Positions 34,830 to 45,846 are shown, counted from the first letter of the stretch. The stretch is 64,000 bases of DNA from Pseudomonas sp. UYIF39 (GCF_029963765.1 NZ_JALBYU010000015.1:80633-144632); one strand, 5' to 3'. The notes: generated from the sequence alone by a model not told the origin. Translations and numbers: made by a program.

Positions 34830-34848
34830 CTGTCAGATATGACAGTAG
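34830..34848 (+). promoter_or_regulatory. 19-bp motif, copy 2, upstream of the halovibrin-like gene
   Basis: CTGTCAGATATGACAGTAG contains the perfect inverted repeat CTGTCA/TGACAG. It lies 58 bp before the start of the lipoprotein gene and matches the motif before gtrA (11443-11461) at 15 of 19 positions. Candidate operator for an unknown regulator. Confidence 0.4.
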
Positions 34849-34906
34849 GCGTCGTGGGGGGGATTGCGTCTAATAACACTAATTCGGAAAAGGTTGAGAT
34901 ATTACA

Positions 34907-36514
34907 ATGAAGTGTTTTCGCTGGTTTGTCCGTGGAAAAGTCGAGGCGAGGGTGATCGCTGGATTGCTATCAGTAGTTATAAATTGTTTGTTGCTGGTTG
35001 GGTGTTCTGGACAGGTTGTTGATTTAACGCCGGTTCATGTTGAAAGTGCTGGAGATCGGGCGGGTGAAGCGGTGGCTGAAAACTTGACTCGCCGGTACAG
35101 TGATAAACGTGCTAATTGCGGAAGTACGACCTCGCCAGCATTTCTTTGTACTGGCGTAATGTTAAGAGTGACCAAAACCAGTAATAACTACGATCCGTGG
35201 GATCATAGTGAGTTTTCTAGCACTACGGATGCAGTGTCCTTTTCTTATTTGAGGGATGATAGCAACTTTTTCGCGACACCTTGGAGGGGGGCTAATGGCT
35301 TTATATTTTTCCCTGTGCTTGCCACGCCAACTGACAAATATAAACTTGAAGTAAAATGTTATTTCCCCTTGGATGGGGCAACGTTTTACAGGAACGCGGC
35401 AGGCCAGTTTGGGTGTCGGGACAGTATCGTTACCTATCCGTTTCCGGAGGTCAGTAAACCTTGTCGGGAACAGGGAATTGTGACCGCAGAGCAATGGCTC
35501 GAGCATTTCCAAAACCCGGACGGCAAACGCAGACCTAATGCTTATTCCTGTTCGTTTATGGTGACTTCGAACTTGAATGCAGAGGCTGTCAGGGCTTTCA
35601 ATGAAGCCATTCGTGTAAGAGCAGCCCTTATTTCGCAAACAGCTTTTGGTGAACACAACGAGTTTAGAATTAAAGCGTGGCCAGAATCAGATCCAAAAAA
35701 GATACCGATCGAAGCTTTTTTTTATGTCAAGGGTGGTGTGGAGAACGCAAAAATTGACCAGAGAAAGTACTTTGATCGAACCGGTGGAGTCGTGGTGCCG
35801 ATTATTCATATTACATTGCCCGATGTTTATACAGGTAAAGCCACGTTCGAGTATTTAACAAGTGACCAGGCTGTGTTGCCCCCTCTCCCAGATCCCGACA
35901 AGATAAAACCTTCCGTGCCGAAGGCCTATGATGCGGCGGGTGAACATATAAGGATTAGCGATATTTATAAGGATGAGGGTCTGGATGTTGAAATTCCTCA
36001 CTACCCGGATATGGCGGCTGATCATAGGCTGACAGTTCGTTGGAACGGGAGGGTCAGTTACAACAGTTCTAGTGATGAAGTTGGAGCGCCTCCCGGTAAG
36101 AGAATTGTGAAGGTTCCAAGGTTAGAGGTGATGGACAATATAGGGAGTACCGTTGAAATCAGCTATGCCGTGAGAGAAACTCCCGGGGGCGTATCCCTGG
36201 AATCGGAAAGGCTGACACTTCATATCGACCCTCAAGCGTTGAATTTGCCGGCCCCCACCATTGCCGGCAATAGCGTGTCCGTGAGAGTGGTCGGTCCGGT
36301 TGGCTATCAGGTCCGGGTGCGATGGTCAGGAAGCATTACCCGAGATACTGCATGGCAAAATGTGGACTCCAACGCAGGCAATGTCTTCCTCATTCCACAA
36401 GGGTGGTTTGATGAAAACAGGGGTCGCGAGGTCTTGATCAATTACTCGGTAGGACGCACCAATGGCAGTGAACAAATGATGTTTTCACACGTTTTGAGGC
36501 TCGCGGTTCCCTAG
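34907..36514 (+). CDS. halovibrin-like secreted lipoprotein (tentative)
   Basis: A 535-residue protein with a signal sequence and a lipobox ending at Cys33 (CLLLVGC followed by SGQ). The mature part has conserved-looking blocks such as ANCGSTTSPAFLCTGVMLR, VSFSYLRDDSNF and VVPIIHITLP. From memory these resemble Pseudomonas proteins labelled halovibrin (HvnA/HvnC); this could not be checked. Halovibrins of Vibrio fischeri were described as ADP-ribosyltransferases, but no certain catalytic triad is identified here. The C-terminal 150 residues look beta-rich, with repeats like LTVRWNGRVSYN and VRVRWSGSI, possibly immunoglobulin-like. The gene and its upstream DNA are clearly richer in A+T than neighbours, suggesting horizontal gain. 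It stands alone. Confidence 0.55.
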   Translation: MKCFRWFVRGKVEARVIAGLLSVVINCLLLVGCSGQVVDLTPVHVESAGDRAGEAVAENLTRRYSDKRANCGSTTSPAFLCTGVMLRVTKTSNNYDPWDHSEFSSTTDAVSFSYLRDDSNFFATPWRGANGFIFFPVLATPTDKYKLEVKCYFPLDGATFYRNAAGQFGCRDSIVTYPFPEVSKPCREQGIVTAEQWLEHFQNPDGKRRPNAYSCSFMVTSNLNAEAVRAFNEAIRVRAALISQTAFGEHNEFRIKAWPESDPKKIPIEAFFYVKGGVENAKIDQRKYFDRTGGVVVPIIHITLPDVYTGKATFEYLTSDQAVLPPLPDPDKIKPSVPKAYDAAGEHIRISDIYKDEGLDVEIPHYPDMAADHRLTVRWNGRVSYNSSSDEVGAPPGKRIVKVPRLEVMDNIGSTVEISYAVRETPGGVSLESERLTLHIDPQALNLPAPTIAGNSVSVRVVGPVGYQVRVRWSGSITRDTAWQNVDSNAGNVFLIPQGWFDENRGREVLINYSVGRTNGSEQMMFSHVLRLAVP

Positions 36515-36660
36515 TTCCTCGCGGTCAAGATCTAGCCTCATGGGCACGCGATCTGACCGTTCAGCACTCTTCATCAAACTGTCACGTAACTGTGGCAGCG
36601 CGCTTGAACAAACTTCATCAGACTCGCGCTCTACTGGAGTCCTGCGTTTCGGTGTTTTTC

Positions 36661-37680
36661 ATGCGTGTTTTCTTTTTCCTGGCCGCGCTGTTGTTCGGCC
36701 TGCCGTCCTTGGCGGCGTCTCGTTGCGATATCAATGTTCCGACCGAACGGGTCGATCTGGCACAGGTGAGCCTGGCGTACCAGAGCATCGGCCGTGCGTC
36801 GGACCCTGCACTGTTACTGGTAATGGGCCTTGGCGGGCAGTTGATTCACTGGCCGGACGAGGTGGTGGTCGCGTTGTGTCAGCAGGGTTTTCGGGTCATT
36901 CGCTATGACAATCGCGATGTCGGTCTCTCGACCTGGCGGCAAGCACCCGCCGACGCCAACCTGACGTTCGAAGTGCTGCGCTACAAGCTCGGTTTGCCGG
37001 TGTCGGCGCCTTACACCCTGACCGATATGGCTGACGATGCCTTTGGCTTGATGAATGCGTTGCACGTCGAGCAATTCCACGTGTTGGGCGCGAGCATGGG
37101 CGGGATGATCGCCCAGCATATGGCGGCGATGGCGCCGCAACGGGTCGAGAGCCTGACCCTGATCATGACCAGTTCCGGGGCCGAAGGCTTGCCGGCGCCG
37201 AGTGCGGCGTTGGTGCAACTGTTGTCGCGTCGTGGGGCGCCCAATCGCGAAGTGGCGCTGGAGCAGCAAGCCGATTTGCTGGCGGCGCTAGGCAGCCCGA
37301 CGGTGAGCGATGATCGGCAGGCATTGCTGCATCAGGCGGCGCTGTCTTATGACCGGGCGTTCAACCCTGAGGGCGTGAAGCGCCAGATCATGGCGATCCT
37401 CGCCGAGCGCAGTCGTGTGGCGCTGCTCAATCAACTGCGTGTTCCGACGCTGGTGGTTCACGGCACGGCTGATCCGTTGCTGCCGGTCATGCATGGTGTG
37501 CACCTGGCGGCGCATATCCGCGGCAGTCAGTTGAAGCTGATCCCAGGGCTGGCGCATCGATTCCAGGAAGCGTTCAAGGCGCCGTTGCTGGCGGCGGTGT
37601 TGCCGTATTTGCAGGCCCACCGTGAAGACCCCTCGCATTGGGCGCAGATTGATCCGGTGGTTGAACACAATCTTCTATAA
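36661..37680 (+). CDS. alpha/beta-fold hydrolase, exported
   Basis: A 339-residue protein started at the ATG at 36661, giving a signal peptide (RVFFFLAALLFGLPSLAAS). The hydrolase fold shows LLVMGLGGQ, YDNRDVGLS, the nucleophile elbow GASMGGM, the acid in HGTADPLLPV and the histidine in GLAHRFQE. Substrate unknown; probably a periplasmic esterase or lipase-like enzyme. Confidence 0.8.
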   Translation: MRVFFFLAALLFGLPSLAASRCDINVPTERVDLAQVSLAYQSIGRASDPALLLVMGLGGQLIHWPDEVVVALCQQGFRVIRYDNRDVGLSTWRQAPADANLTFEVLRYKLGLPVSAPYTLTDMADDAFGLMNALHVEQFHVLGASMGGMIAQHMAAMAPQRVESLTLIMTSSGAEGLPAPSAALVQLLSRRGAPNREVALEQQADLLAALGSPTVSDDRQALLHQAALSYDRAFNPEGVKRQIMAILAERSRVALLNQLRVPTLVVHGTADPLLPVMHGVHLAAHIRGSQLKLIPGLAHRFQEAFKAPLLAAVLPYLQAHREDPSHWAQIDPVVEHNLL

Positions 37681-37693
37681 CACCCAAATCCAA

Positions 37694-37719
37694 TGTGGGA
37701 GCAGGCCAGCCCCGCTCCC
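37694..37719. repeat. single degenerate REP sequence
   Basis: TGTGGGAGCAGGCCAGCCCC followed by GCTCCC is an imperfect palindrome related to the GTGGGAGCGAGC class but without a partner copy nearby. It lies between the hydrolase and DsbA-family genes. Confidence 0.55.
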
Positions 37720-37808
37720 TCAGGGATAGTGGAACGGCTGCCACACGGGCTCAGCCTTCGGGTGTATCGTTCGAACTTTCCGGCGCGTTCCAGTCTGCGA
37801 GGTGTGTG

Positions 37809-38474
37809 ATGAGTCCCCCCCTGAAAATCGATTTCGTCAGCGACGTGTCCTGCCCCTGGTGCGTCGTCGGCCTCTACGGCCTGACCCGGGCCCTGGATTT
37901 GCTGGGTGACGAGGTGCAGGCCGAGATCCGTTTTCAGCCGTTCGAACTGAACCCGAAGATGGGGCCTGAAGGGCAGAACATCACCGAACACATCACCGAG
38001 AAGTACGGCTCGACGCCCGAGCAATCCCAGAAGAATCGCGAGATGATCCGCGCGCGTGGCGCCGAGGTCGGGTTTGCGTTTCGCACGGACGGCAACAGTC
38101 GCATCTACAACACCTTCGACGCCCACCGCTTGCTGTTCTGGGCGGGACTGGAGGGGTTGCAGTTCAATCTGAAAGATGCGCTGTTCAAGTTGTATTTCAC
38201 CGAGGGCGGCAATCCGTCCGACCCTGCTCAACTGGCGCAGATTGCGCAAAGTGTGGGACTGGACCGGCAGCGGGCCGAGGCAATTCTGGCGTCGGATGAA
38301 TTCGCCAAAGAAGTTCGTGAGGAAGAACAGTTGTGGCTGTCGCGAGGCGTCAGTTCGGTGCCGACCGTTGTTTTCAACGGGCAGTACGCCGTCACTGGCG
38401 GGCAGCCAGTGGAGACGTTTGTCGGGGCGATTCGGCAGATCATGAGTGACGCGAAGGGCGGGACAGTGAGCTGA
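37809..38474 (+). CDS. DsbA-family (FrnE-like) thiol oxidoreductase
   Basis: A 221-residue protein without a signal peptide, so probably cytoplasmic. Start at the ATG at 37809 after GAGG. Thioredoxin fold with CPWC (Cys15, Cys18) and the cis-proline loop SSVPTVVFNG. The helical insertion (FELNPKMGPEG onwards) is typical of the FrnE / 2-hydroxychromene-2-carboxylate isomerase-like branch. Likely a disulfide oxidoreductase or isomerase; the in vivo substrate is unknown. Confidence 0.85.
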   Translation: MSPPLKIDFVSDVSCPWCVVGLYGLTRALDLLGDEVQAEIRFQPFELNPKMGPEGQNITEHITEKYGSTPEQSQKNREMIRARGAEVGFAFRTDGNSRIYNTFDAHRLLFWAGLEGLQFNLKDALFKLYFTEGGNPSDPAQLAQIAQSVGLDRQRAEAILASDEFAKEVREEEQLWLSRGVSSVPTVVFNGQYAVTGGQPVETFVGAIRQIMSDAKGGTVS

Positions 38475-38487
38475 TTCCCATAAAACT

Positions 38488-38613
38488 TGTAGCAGCTGCC
38501 GAGCCTGCGAGGCTGCGTAGCAGTCGTAATCCGATCAATGCCGTTTTCCTGAAAGAACACGGTGGCAAGTTTTGCGACTGCTTCGCAGCCTCGCAGCCTC
38601 GGCAGCTGCTACA
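38488..38613. repeat. REPIN, GTAGCAGCTGCC class
   Basis: TGTAGCAGCTGCCGAGCCTG and the inverted copy ending CGGCAGCTGCTACA flank about 50 bp. Its outer arms are the same as in the element at 8135, while the inner arm differs (GAGCCTGCGAGGCTGCG). Confidence 0.85.
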
Positions 38614-38640
38614 GGCGGGTTTCGGGCAGGATCAAAAATC

Positions 38641-38978
38641 TCAGCCGTGAAGGCGAACCCATACAGTGACCAGCACCGTAGCCGCCATCAACCAGGCCAC
38701 TGCCGCTACAGCGAGCGAAGCCTCCAACCGCATCCGGTCCACCATCACATACAACGTCGCCAGGTAGATGAAGTAAGGAATGATCGACCACATCCCAAAC
38801 ACGATGGTGGTCTTCAAATCCTCCAGCGAACGCCCCTTGCCGACGATGTAATGAGCAATCAGCGCAAAGGTCGGAAACAGCGGCACCAATCCTGCGATGT
38901 AATAGTTTTTGGTCCTGGCCAGTGCGGCGAGGATCACTACCACGGCCGCGCCCAGGGTTGCTTTGAGGATCAGGTCCA

Positions 38979-38979
<1 letters not shown>
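38641..38979 (-). CDS. glpM: GlpM-family membrane protein
   Basis: A 112-residue inner-membrane protein with four hydrophobic helices. NYYIAGLVPLFPTFALIAHY and IVFGMWSIIPYFIYLA are typical of Pseudomonas GlpM, reported to affect alginate and glycerol-3-phosphate metabolism in P. aeruginosa. Its role is poorly defined. It is not beside glpFKRD here (10 kb away) but follows dctD, sharing one base with it. Confidence 0.85.
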
Positions 38980-40303
<1,324 letters not shown>

Positions 40304-40307
<4 letters not shown>

Positions 40308-42205
40308 ATCGGCTCGGCGTGAGTGGGGCTTACCAACGGTAAACTGAGGACGAAGGTGGTACCACCGCTGGCCGGGTGCTCGACACCCAAGTGCCCGCCG
40401 TTGGCGGCGGCCAGGCTGGCGGAAAGGGTCAGGCCAAGGCCGAGGCCCTGTTCGCCGGGTTTGGTGGTGAAGAACGGTTCGAACAAATGCTTGCGCGCTT
40501 CGGCGTCGATGCCGTGGCCGTTGTCGCGTACACGAAGGCGATATTTGCCATCGAACTCTTCGCCTTCGAGCCACAGTTCTGGCAGCGGCTGTGCCTGCAT
40601 GGCGTCGAGGGCGTTGCCGATCAGGTTGACCAGAATCTGCTCCAGACGGGTCTGGTCGATCTGCACCTGCAGATCGGCGAAGTCTCGGTGCAGTTGCAGA
40701 TGCGCGCTTTCCACGCGACCACCGAGCAGCTGCAAGGCTGCATCCACCGCTTTGCCGAGGCAGGCCTGACCTTTGTCGTCGCCGCGACGAGCGAACGAAC
40801 GCAGGCTGGCGGTGATCCGGCCCATGCGGTCGATCAATTCGTTGATGGTCTTGAGGTTGGTGCTGGCAACGTCCAGTTGACCGCGTTCCAGAAAACGCAC
40901 GGTGTTGCCGGACAAGGTTCGCAGCGCCGCCAGTGGCTGGTTCAATTCGTGGGCGATGCTGGTGGACATCTGGCCGATCGCCGCGAGTTTACCGGCCTGC
41001 ACCAGTTCATCCTGGGCGCGGCGTAGCGTCTCTTCGGCCAGACGCCGTTCGCGGATCTGGCCCTTGAGCCGTTCGTTGCTGGCGCGCAGATCAGTGGTGC
41101 GTTCGGTAATCCGACGCTCCAGTTGATTGTTGGCTTCCTGCAAGGCTTCCCGGGCGGCCAGGCGCGTGGCAATGACCTTGCGCCGCTCGTTCCAGGCGAT
41201 CAGCAGGAACGCCACCAGGGCAAATGCCACCGCCACCAGAATTCCCTGATTGATCGCTTCGCGACGCAAATCCTGCAGCGGGGTGAGCAGGGTGAAATTC
41301 CACGGGGTATCGCTCAATGGCCGGGTTTGCGACAGGTAGCTGATGTCTTCCTCATCGGAGTCCACTTCGCTGTTGGCGGGGAAGGTGAGTTTTTCCTCGC
41401 CTTCGGCCAGTCGTTCACGGGCCAGCGGTTGCAGTTCGTTCAGTGGGAACCAGTAGTACTGAAGGCTGCGGGCCAGTTTTTCCTTGGTCTCGTCGCTCAG
41501 CGGCACAACCGATTTCAGGCGCCGTGCCGGATCGCTGGAAAGAATTATGATGCCGTTTTCATCGCTGACGAAAGCTTCCAGCCGTGCGCGCTGCCAGCGT
41601 TCTTCCATGGCTTCGAGGCGGACCTTGACCACCGCGACGCCAATGATCTTGCCGTGTTCTTCCAGGCCATGAGCCAGGTAATAACCGGGTTCGCCGTTGG
41701 TGCTGCCGATGCCGTAGAAACGCCCCGGCTGACCGCGCACGGCATTCTGGAAATAGGCACGGAAGGACAGGTCTTCGCCCAGGTAACTGTCGACATCGCG
41801 CCAGTTACTGGTGGCCATGACACGGCCAGTGGTGTCCATCACGTAGATAGCCCGACTGCGGCTGCGCCGGTTCAGGCCTTCGAGGTATTCATTGACCGTC
41901 TGCCGGTGTTCCGGCGACGGGTCGGCCAACAGCTTCGAAACGCTGGACTCGAGTTCCAGCAGGCTGGGCAGGTAGGTGTACTTGCTGATCTCGCTCTCGA
42001 CAGCGCGGGCGTGCAGTTCCAGCTGACGCTGGCCGTTCTCGCTGAGGCTGCGAATTCCGTAGTGTTCACTGACCCAAAAGCCGAGGTAACCCAATCCGAT
42101 CATCAGGGCGATGACCAGCGGCGGCAGGAACAGATGGCGAATCAGACGGGGTTTCACGGCGAGTGATGGCGGCGCGGCGCGATAGAGAGTGGGGTCGCAT
42201 TTCAT
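40304..42205 (-). CDS. dctB: DctB, C4-dicarboxylate sensor histidine kinase
   Basis: A 633-residue inner-membrane kinase started at the ATG at 42205 (AAGG 8 nt upstream). Two transmembrane helices (about 24-47 and 310-330) enclose a periplasmic PAS-like double sensor domain with FRAYFQNAVRGQPGRFYGIG. The cytoplasmic part has an H-box (SIAHELNQPLAAL), an N-box (NLIGNALDAMQ) and G-boxes. It senses succinate/fumarate/malate and phosphorylates DctD, whose gene overlaps it. Confidence 0.9.
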
Positions 42206-42256
42206 CACAGATGCCTTGGGTCAACCACAACACTTACTTAGAGCGCCACCACCGGC

Positions 42257-42353
42257 CCCTGTGGGAGCGAGCTTGCTCGCGATGGGGCCATTACAGTCAA
42301 CATTGATGGTGAATGTCAGTCCGCTATCGCGAGCAAGCTCGCTCCCACAGGGG
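42257..42353. repeat. REPIN, GTGGGAGCGAGC class
   Basis: CCCCTGTGGGAGCGAGCTTG with the inverted copy ending GCTCCCACAGGGG, between gltL and dctB (both minus strand). Confidence 0.9.
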
Positions 42354-42384
42354 ATTGGTGTGGCATTGAGCAAGTGCCTGGTGC

Positions 42385-43119
42385 TTAGTGCTGCAGAATC
42401 TTGTTGAGGAAGTGCTGTGTACGCTCGGCGCGAGCGTTGATGTCGCCGAAGAACTCCTCTTTCTTGCAGTCTTCGATGATCTTGCCCTGGTCCATGAAAA
42501 TCACCCGGTCCGCCACTTTACGGGCGAAACCCATTTCGTGGGTCACGCACATCATGGTCATGCCTTCGTGGGCCAGTTGCACCATCACGTCGAGTACTTC
42601 GTTGACCATTTCAGGGTCCAGTGCCGAGGTCGGTTCGTCGAACAGCATGACGATCGGGTCCATCGCCAGCGCGCGGGCAATCGCCACACGCTGTTGCTGA
42701 CCACCGGAGAGCTGGCCCGGATGCTTATGCGCATGTGCAGACAGCCCGACGCGCTCAAGCAGTTGCAGGCCTTTCTTGGTGGCTTCTTCCTTGCTGCGGC
42801 CCAACACCTTGATCTGCGCGATGGTCAGGTTTTCGGTGATGGTCAGGTGCGGGAACAGTTCGAAATGCTGGAACACCATGCCAACGCGCGAACGCAGTTT
42901 CGGCAGGTCGGTCTTCGGGTCGGCGATGGACGTGCCATCGACCACCACGTCGCCTTTCTGGAACGGTTCCAGGGCATTGACGCATTTGATCAGGGTGGAT
43001 TTTCCGGAACCGGACGGCCCGCACACTACAATCACTTCGCCTTTTTTGACCTCGGTGCTGCAGTCAGTCAGTACCTGGAAGTCGCCATACCACTTGTTGA
43101 CATTCTTGATAGAGATCAT
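42385..43119 (-). CDS. gltL: glutamate/aspartate ABC transporter ATP-binding protein
   Basis: A 244-residue ATPase started at the ATG at 43119, which overlaps the gltK stop by 4 nt; an open frame upstream is only the shadow of gltK. Walker A GPSGSGKST, Q-loop in VFQHFELFPHL, signature LSGGQQQR, Walker B VMLFDEPTSALD. It powers acidic amino acid import with GltJ and GltK (AatP in P. putida). Last gene of the operon. Confidence 0.95.
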   Translation of the reverse strand: MISIKNVNKWYGDFQVLTDCSTEVKKGEVIVVCGPSGSGKSTLIKCVNALEPFQKGDVVVDGTSIADPKTDLPKLRSRVGMVFQHFELFPHLTITENLTIAQIKVLGRSKEEATKKGLQLLERVGLSAHAHKHPGQLSGGQQQRVAIARALAMDPIVMLFDEPTSALDPEMVNEVLDVMVQLAHEGMTMMCVTHEMGFARKVADRVIFMDQGKIIEDCKKEEFFGDINARAERTQHFLNKILQH

Positions 43120-43790
43120 ACGGCAAACCTTTTTTGCAGACGCTTGACCAGCAGCGAGGCGGCAAAGCTGATTGTGAAGTACGTGAGACCTGCAAAGATC
43201 AGGAACTCGTTGGAGCGACCGATGATGTCGCCACTGGCACGCGAGGCATTGAGGAAATCCACCAGGCCGACCGCGTAGACCAGCGAAGTGTCCTGGAACA
43301 GGATGATGCTCTGTTGCAGCAGCAGCGGGGTCATCTTGCGAAACGCTTGCGGCAGGATGATCAAACGCATCATCTGGCCATACGTCATGCCCAAGGCTTG
43401 GGCTGCACCCATCTGCCCCTTGGAAATCGACTGCACGCCGGCCCGGACGATTTCGCAGAAGTACGCCGCTTCGAACATCATGAACGCCACGATGCACGAG
43501 GCAAACGCGCCGATCGGGGTGTCTTCGCCGGTGATCCAGCGCAATACGAACGGCACCGCCAGGTAGAACCAGGTGATGACCAGCAGCAGCGGAATCGAAC
43601 GGAAGTAGTTAACGTAGGCGCCGGCAATGTTCGACAGCCATTTGCTGTGGGACAGGCGCATCAGCGCCAGGATCGTGCCGAGGATGATCCCGCCGGACAC
43701 ACCCAACGCCATCAGTTGCAGGGTCATGACCATGCCGTTCCACAAACCCGGCAGGGACGGGATGATGCCCGAGAAGTCGAATTCCATCAT
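43116..43790 (-). CDS. gltK: glutamate/aspartate ABC transporter permease GltK
   Basis: A 224-residue polar amino acid permease with five helices and the HisM-family EAA region EAAYFCEIVRAGVQSI with GQMGAAQALGMTYGQ. It forms the channel with GltJ (AatM in P. putida). It overlaps both neighbours by 4 nt. Confidence 0.95.
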   Translation of the reverse strand: MMEFDFSGIIPSLPGLWNGMVMTLQLMALGVSGGIILGTILALMRLSHSKWLSNIAGAYVNYFRSIPLLLVITWFYLAVPFVLRWITGEDTPIGAFASCIVAFMMFEAAYFCEIVRAGVQSISKGQMGAAQALGMTYGQMMRLIILPQAFRKMTPLLLQQSIILFQDTSLVYAVGLVDFLNASRASGDIIGRSNEFLIFAGLTYFTISFAASLLVKRLQKRFAV

Positions 43791-44533
43791 TTACCCCCTA
43801 CGGAGATCAGGCCCGGTACGGCCACTTTCTTCTCGACCATGCGCATCAGCAGCATCAGGCCCATGTTCAGCGTGAAGTAGATCAGCGTTGCCAGGGTGAA
43901 GGCTTCGAACAGGTTGGCCGAGAACTCGGCGGTCTGTTTGGTCTGTGCGAGCAACTCCATCAGGCCGATCAGCGACGCGACGGAAGAGTTCTTGAACACG
44001 TTCAGGAATTCTGAGGTGAGCGGCGGAATGATGATCCGATAGGCTTGGGGCAGCAGCACGTTCCAGTAGATCTGCGGCAGCTTGAAGCCCATGGCGCGAG
44101 CGGCGGATTCCTGGCCGCGAGGCAGCGCCTGGATGCCAGTACGCACTTGTTCGCAAACGCGAGCAGCGGTGAACAGGCCCAGGCAGACGACAACGCTCAG
44201 GTAGGCCGAAGTGGTCGGGTTCAGGTCCTGCTTGTACCAGTCTTGCAGGTTCTGCGGCAGCAGGTCGGGCACCAGGAAGTACCAGATAAACAGCTGAACC
44301 AGCAGCGGCACGTTACGGAAGAGTTCGACGTAACAGGTCGCGATGCCCGATACGATGCGGTTCGGCACGGTGCGCATGACGCCCAGAATCGAGCCCAGCA
44401 GCAGGGCAACGATCCAGGCCACGACGGCGATGGCGATGGTCCAGCCCAAGCCGGAGATGTACCAGTCGAGATACGTCTCGCTGCCCACGCCGGTGGACTT
44501 GAAGAACACGCCCCAGTCCCAGTTGTAATTCAT
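43787..44533 (-). CDS. gltJ: glutamate/aspartate ABC transporter permease GltJ
   Basis: A 248-residue permease with the HisM-family motif FTAARVCEQVRTGIQALPRG and SAARAMGFKLPQIY. It pairs with GltK (AatQ in P. putida). It begins 190 nt after gltI, beyond a stable hairpin, which could lower membrane-component expression relative to the binding protein. Confidence 0.95.
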   Translation of the reverse strand: MNYNWDWGVFFKSTGVGSETYLDWYISGLGWTIAIAVVAWIVALLLGSILGVMRTVPNRIVSGIATCYVELFRNVPLLVQLFIWYFLVPDLLPQNLQDWYKQDLNPTTSAYLSVVVCLGLFTAARVCEQVRTGIQALPRGQESAARAMGFKLPQIYWNVLLPQAYRIIIPPLTSEFLNVFKNSSVASLIGLMELLAQTKQTAEFSANLFEAFTLATLIYFTLNMGLMLLMRMVEKKVAVPGLISVGGK

Positions 44534-44677
44534 TAGGGTCTCCCCTCAGATCGTTCGATGTACAAGTGCCCGCCTGGGGAAGCTCCGTTCCCGCCCGATT
44601 GAAGATCAGGCACACACGAGCGGCTCGACAGCCACCGGTTCGAGTGTTTCCAGAAATGCCAGCAGGGAGTGACTATC

Positions 44678-44704
44678 CCCTGAAAGGGCAGTGGCCCTCT
44701 CAGG
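44678..44704 (-). terminator. intra-operon hairpin between gltI and gltJ
   Basis: CCTGAAAGGGC and GGCCCTCTCAGG form an imperfect stem 20 nt after the gltI stop. It lacks a strong T run, so it more likely acts as an attenuator or 3'-end stabiliser of gltI mRNA than as a full terminator. Confidence 0.5.
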
Positions 44705-44723
44705 AGATAAGGTTAGTCAGAAA

Positions 44724-45638
44724 TCAGGACTTCTTGTCGTCAGCCGCTTTATCGGTCGGATTGGCGATCAGGGCCTTGAGCTCGTCGCTCATCGGGAACA
44801 TCAGGTTCAGGTTTTTTGGCGGGATTGGCTGCATGAACCATTTTTCGTAGATCTTGTTGATCTCGCCGGACTTGTAGGTCGCAACGATCGCGTCATCCAC
44901 GGCCTTCTTGAACGGCTCGTCGCCTTTACGGACCATGCAGCCGTAGATTTCGTAGGACTGTGCAGTACCGGTCACGGCCCAATCGGTTGGCTTCTTGGCC
45001 TTGGCCATTTCACCGGCCAGCAAGGCGTCGTCCATCATGAAAGCCACGGCGCGGCCGCTTTCCAGCATGTTGAAGGACTCGCCGTGGTCTTTGGCGGAGA
45101 TGACGTTCATGCCCATCTGCTTGTCGGCGTTCATCGACTTGAGGATGCGCTCGGACGTGGTGCCCGCGGTGGTCACGACGTTCTTGCCTTTCAGGTCGGC
45201 GAAGTCTTTGTACGGCGAATCCTTCTTCGACAGCAGCTTGGTGCCGATTTCGAAGATGCCGACGGAGAAGTCAACTTGTTGCTGACGCTCGACGTTGTTG
45301 GTGGTGGAGCCGCACTCGACGTCCACGGTGCCGTTCTGCACCAGCGGGATACGGGTTTGCGAAGTCACCAGGTTGTATTTGACCTGGAGGTTCGGCATGT
45401 CCAGGTCTTTTTTGATGGCCTCAACGATTTTCAGCTGGATATCGTGGGAGTAGCCAACCGGTTTGCCGGAAGCGTCCGCGATGTAGGAAAACGGAATGGA
45501 AGCGTCACGATGCCCGAGGGTGATAACGCCGGACTCTTTGATCTTCTTCAGGGTGCCGGTGAGTTCGGCGGCGAAAACTGGAGTGCTGATCAGAGCGGCA
45601 GCAATGGCTGCGCCCAGGAGATGGGGAACGATGCGCAT
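44724..45638 (-). CDS. gltI: periplasmic glutamate/aspartate-binding protein
   Basis: A 304-residue binding protein started at the ATG at 45638 after GAGGA. Signal peptide of about 23 residues, cleaved near PVFA-AEL. Family 3 solute-binding signatures: GVITLGHRDASIPFSY and VDVECGSTTNN. It delivers glutamate/aspartate to GltJKL (AatJ in P. putida). A sigma-54 promoter and two AauR-type boxes lie upstream, so induction by acidic amino acids through the AauSR two-component system is expected; aauRS is not in the window. Confidence 0.93.
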   Translation of the reverse strand: MRIVPHLLGAAIAAALISTPVFAAELTGTLKKIKESGVITLGHRDASIPFSYIADASGKPVGYSHDIQLKIVEAIKKDLDMPNLQVKYNLVTSQTRIPLVQNGTVDVECGSTTNNVERQQQVDFSVGIFEIGTKLLSKKDSPYKDFADLKGKNVVTTAGTTSERILKSMNADKQMGMNVISAKDHGESFNMLESGRAVAFMMDDALLAGEMAKAKKPTDWAVTGTAQSYEIYGCMVRKGDEPFKKAVDDAIVATYKSGEINKIYEKWFMQPIPPKNLNLMFPMSDELKALIANPTDKAADDKKS

Positions 45639-45754
45639 CAAATTTTCCTCGACATTGTTTTTATATGGAGCCAGTTCATCGGCCCTTTTTTGTGCTTCGA
45701 ATGCTTGCCGGCTCCTGAAGGGTTGGCACAGCGGTCATTCGTCCAAGAGTGTAG

Positions 45755-45770
45755 AGCATGACTCGTGCCA
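45755..45770 (-). promoter_or_regulatory. sigma-54 promoter of gltIJKL
   Basis: On the minus strand TGGCACGAGTCATGCT matches the -24/-12 consensus TGGCACG-N4-TTGC with correct 10-nt spacing between GG and GC and one mismatch. It lies about 120 nt before the gltI start in a 326-bp gap that otherwise holds AT-rich DNA and two activator boxes. Confidence 0.8.
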
Positions 45771-45846
45771 GGCTAGGCTGAATAGATCAACTTATTGATT
45801 TATAAGGTTATTAAATATTTATGGCGAGAGTTTTGATGCAGGGGGA

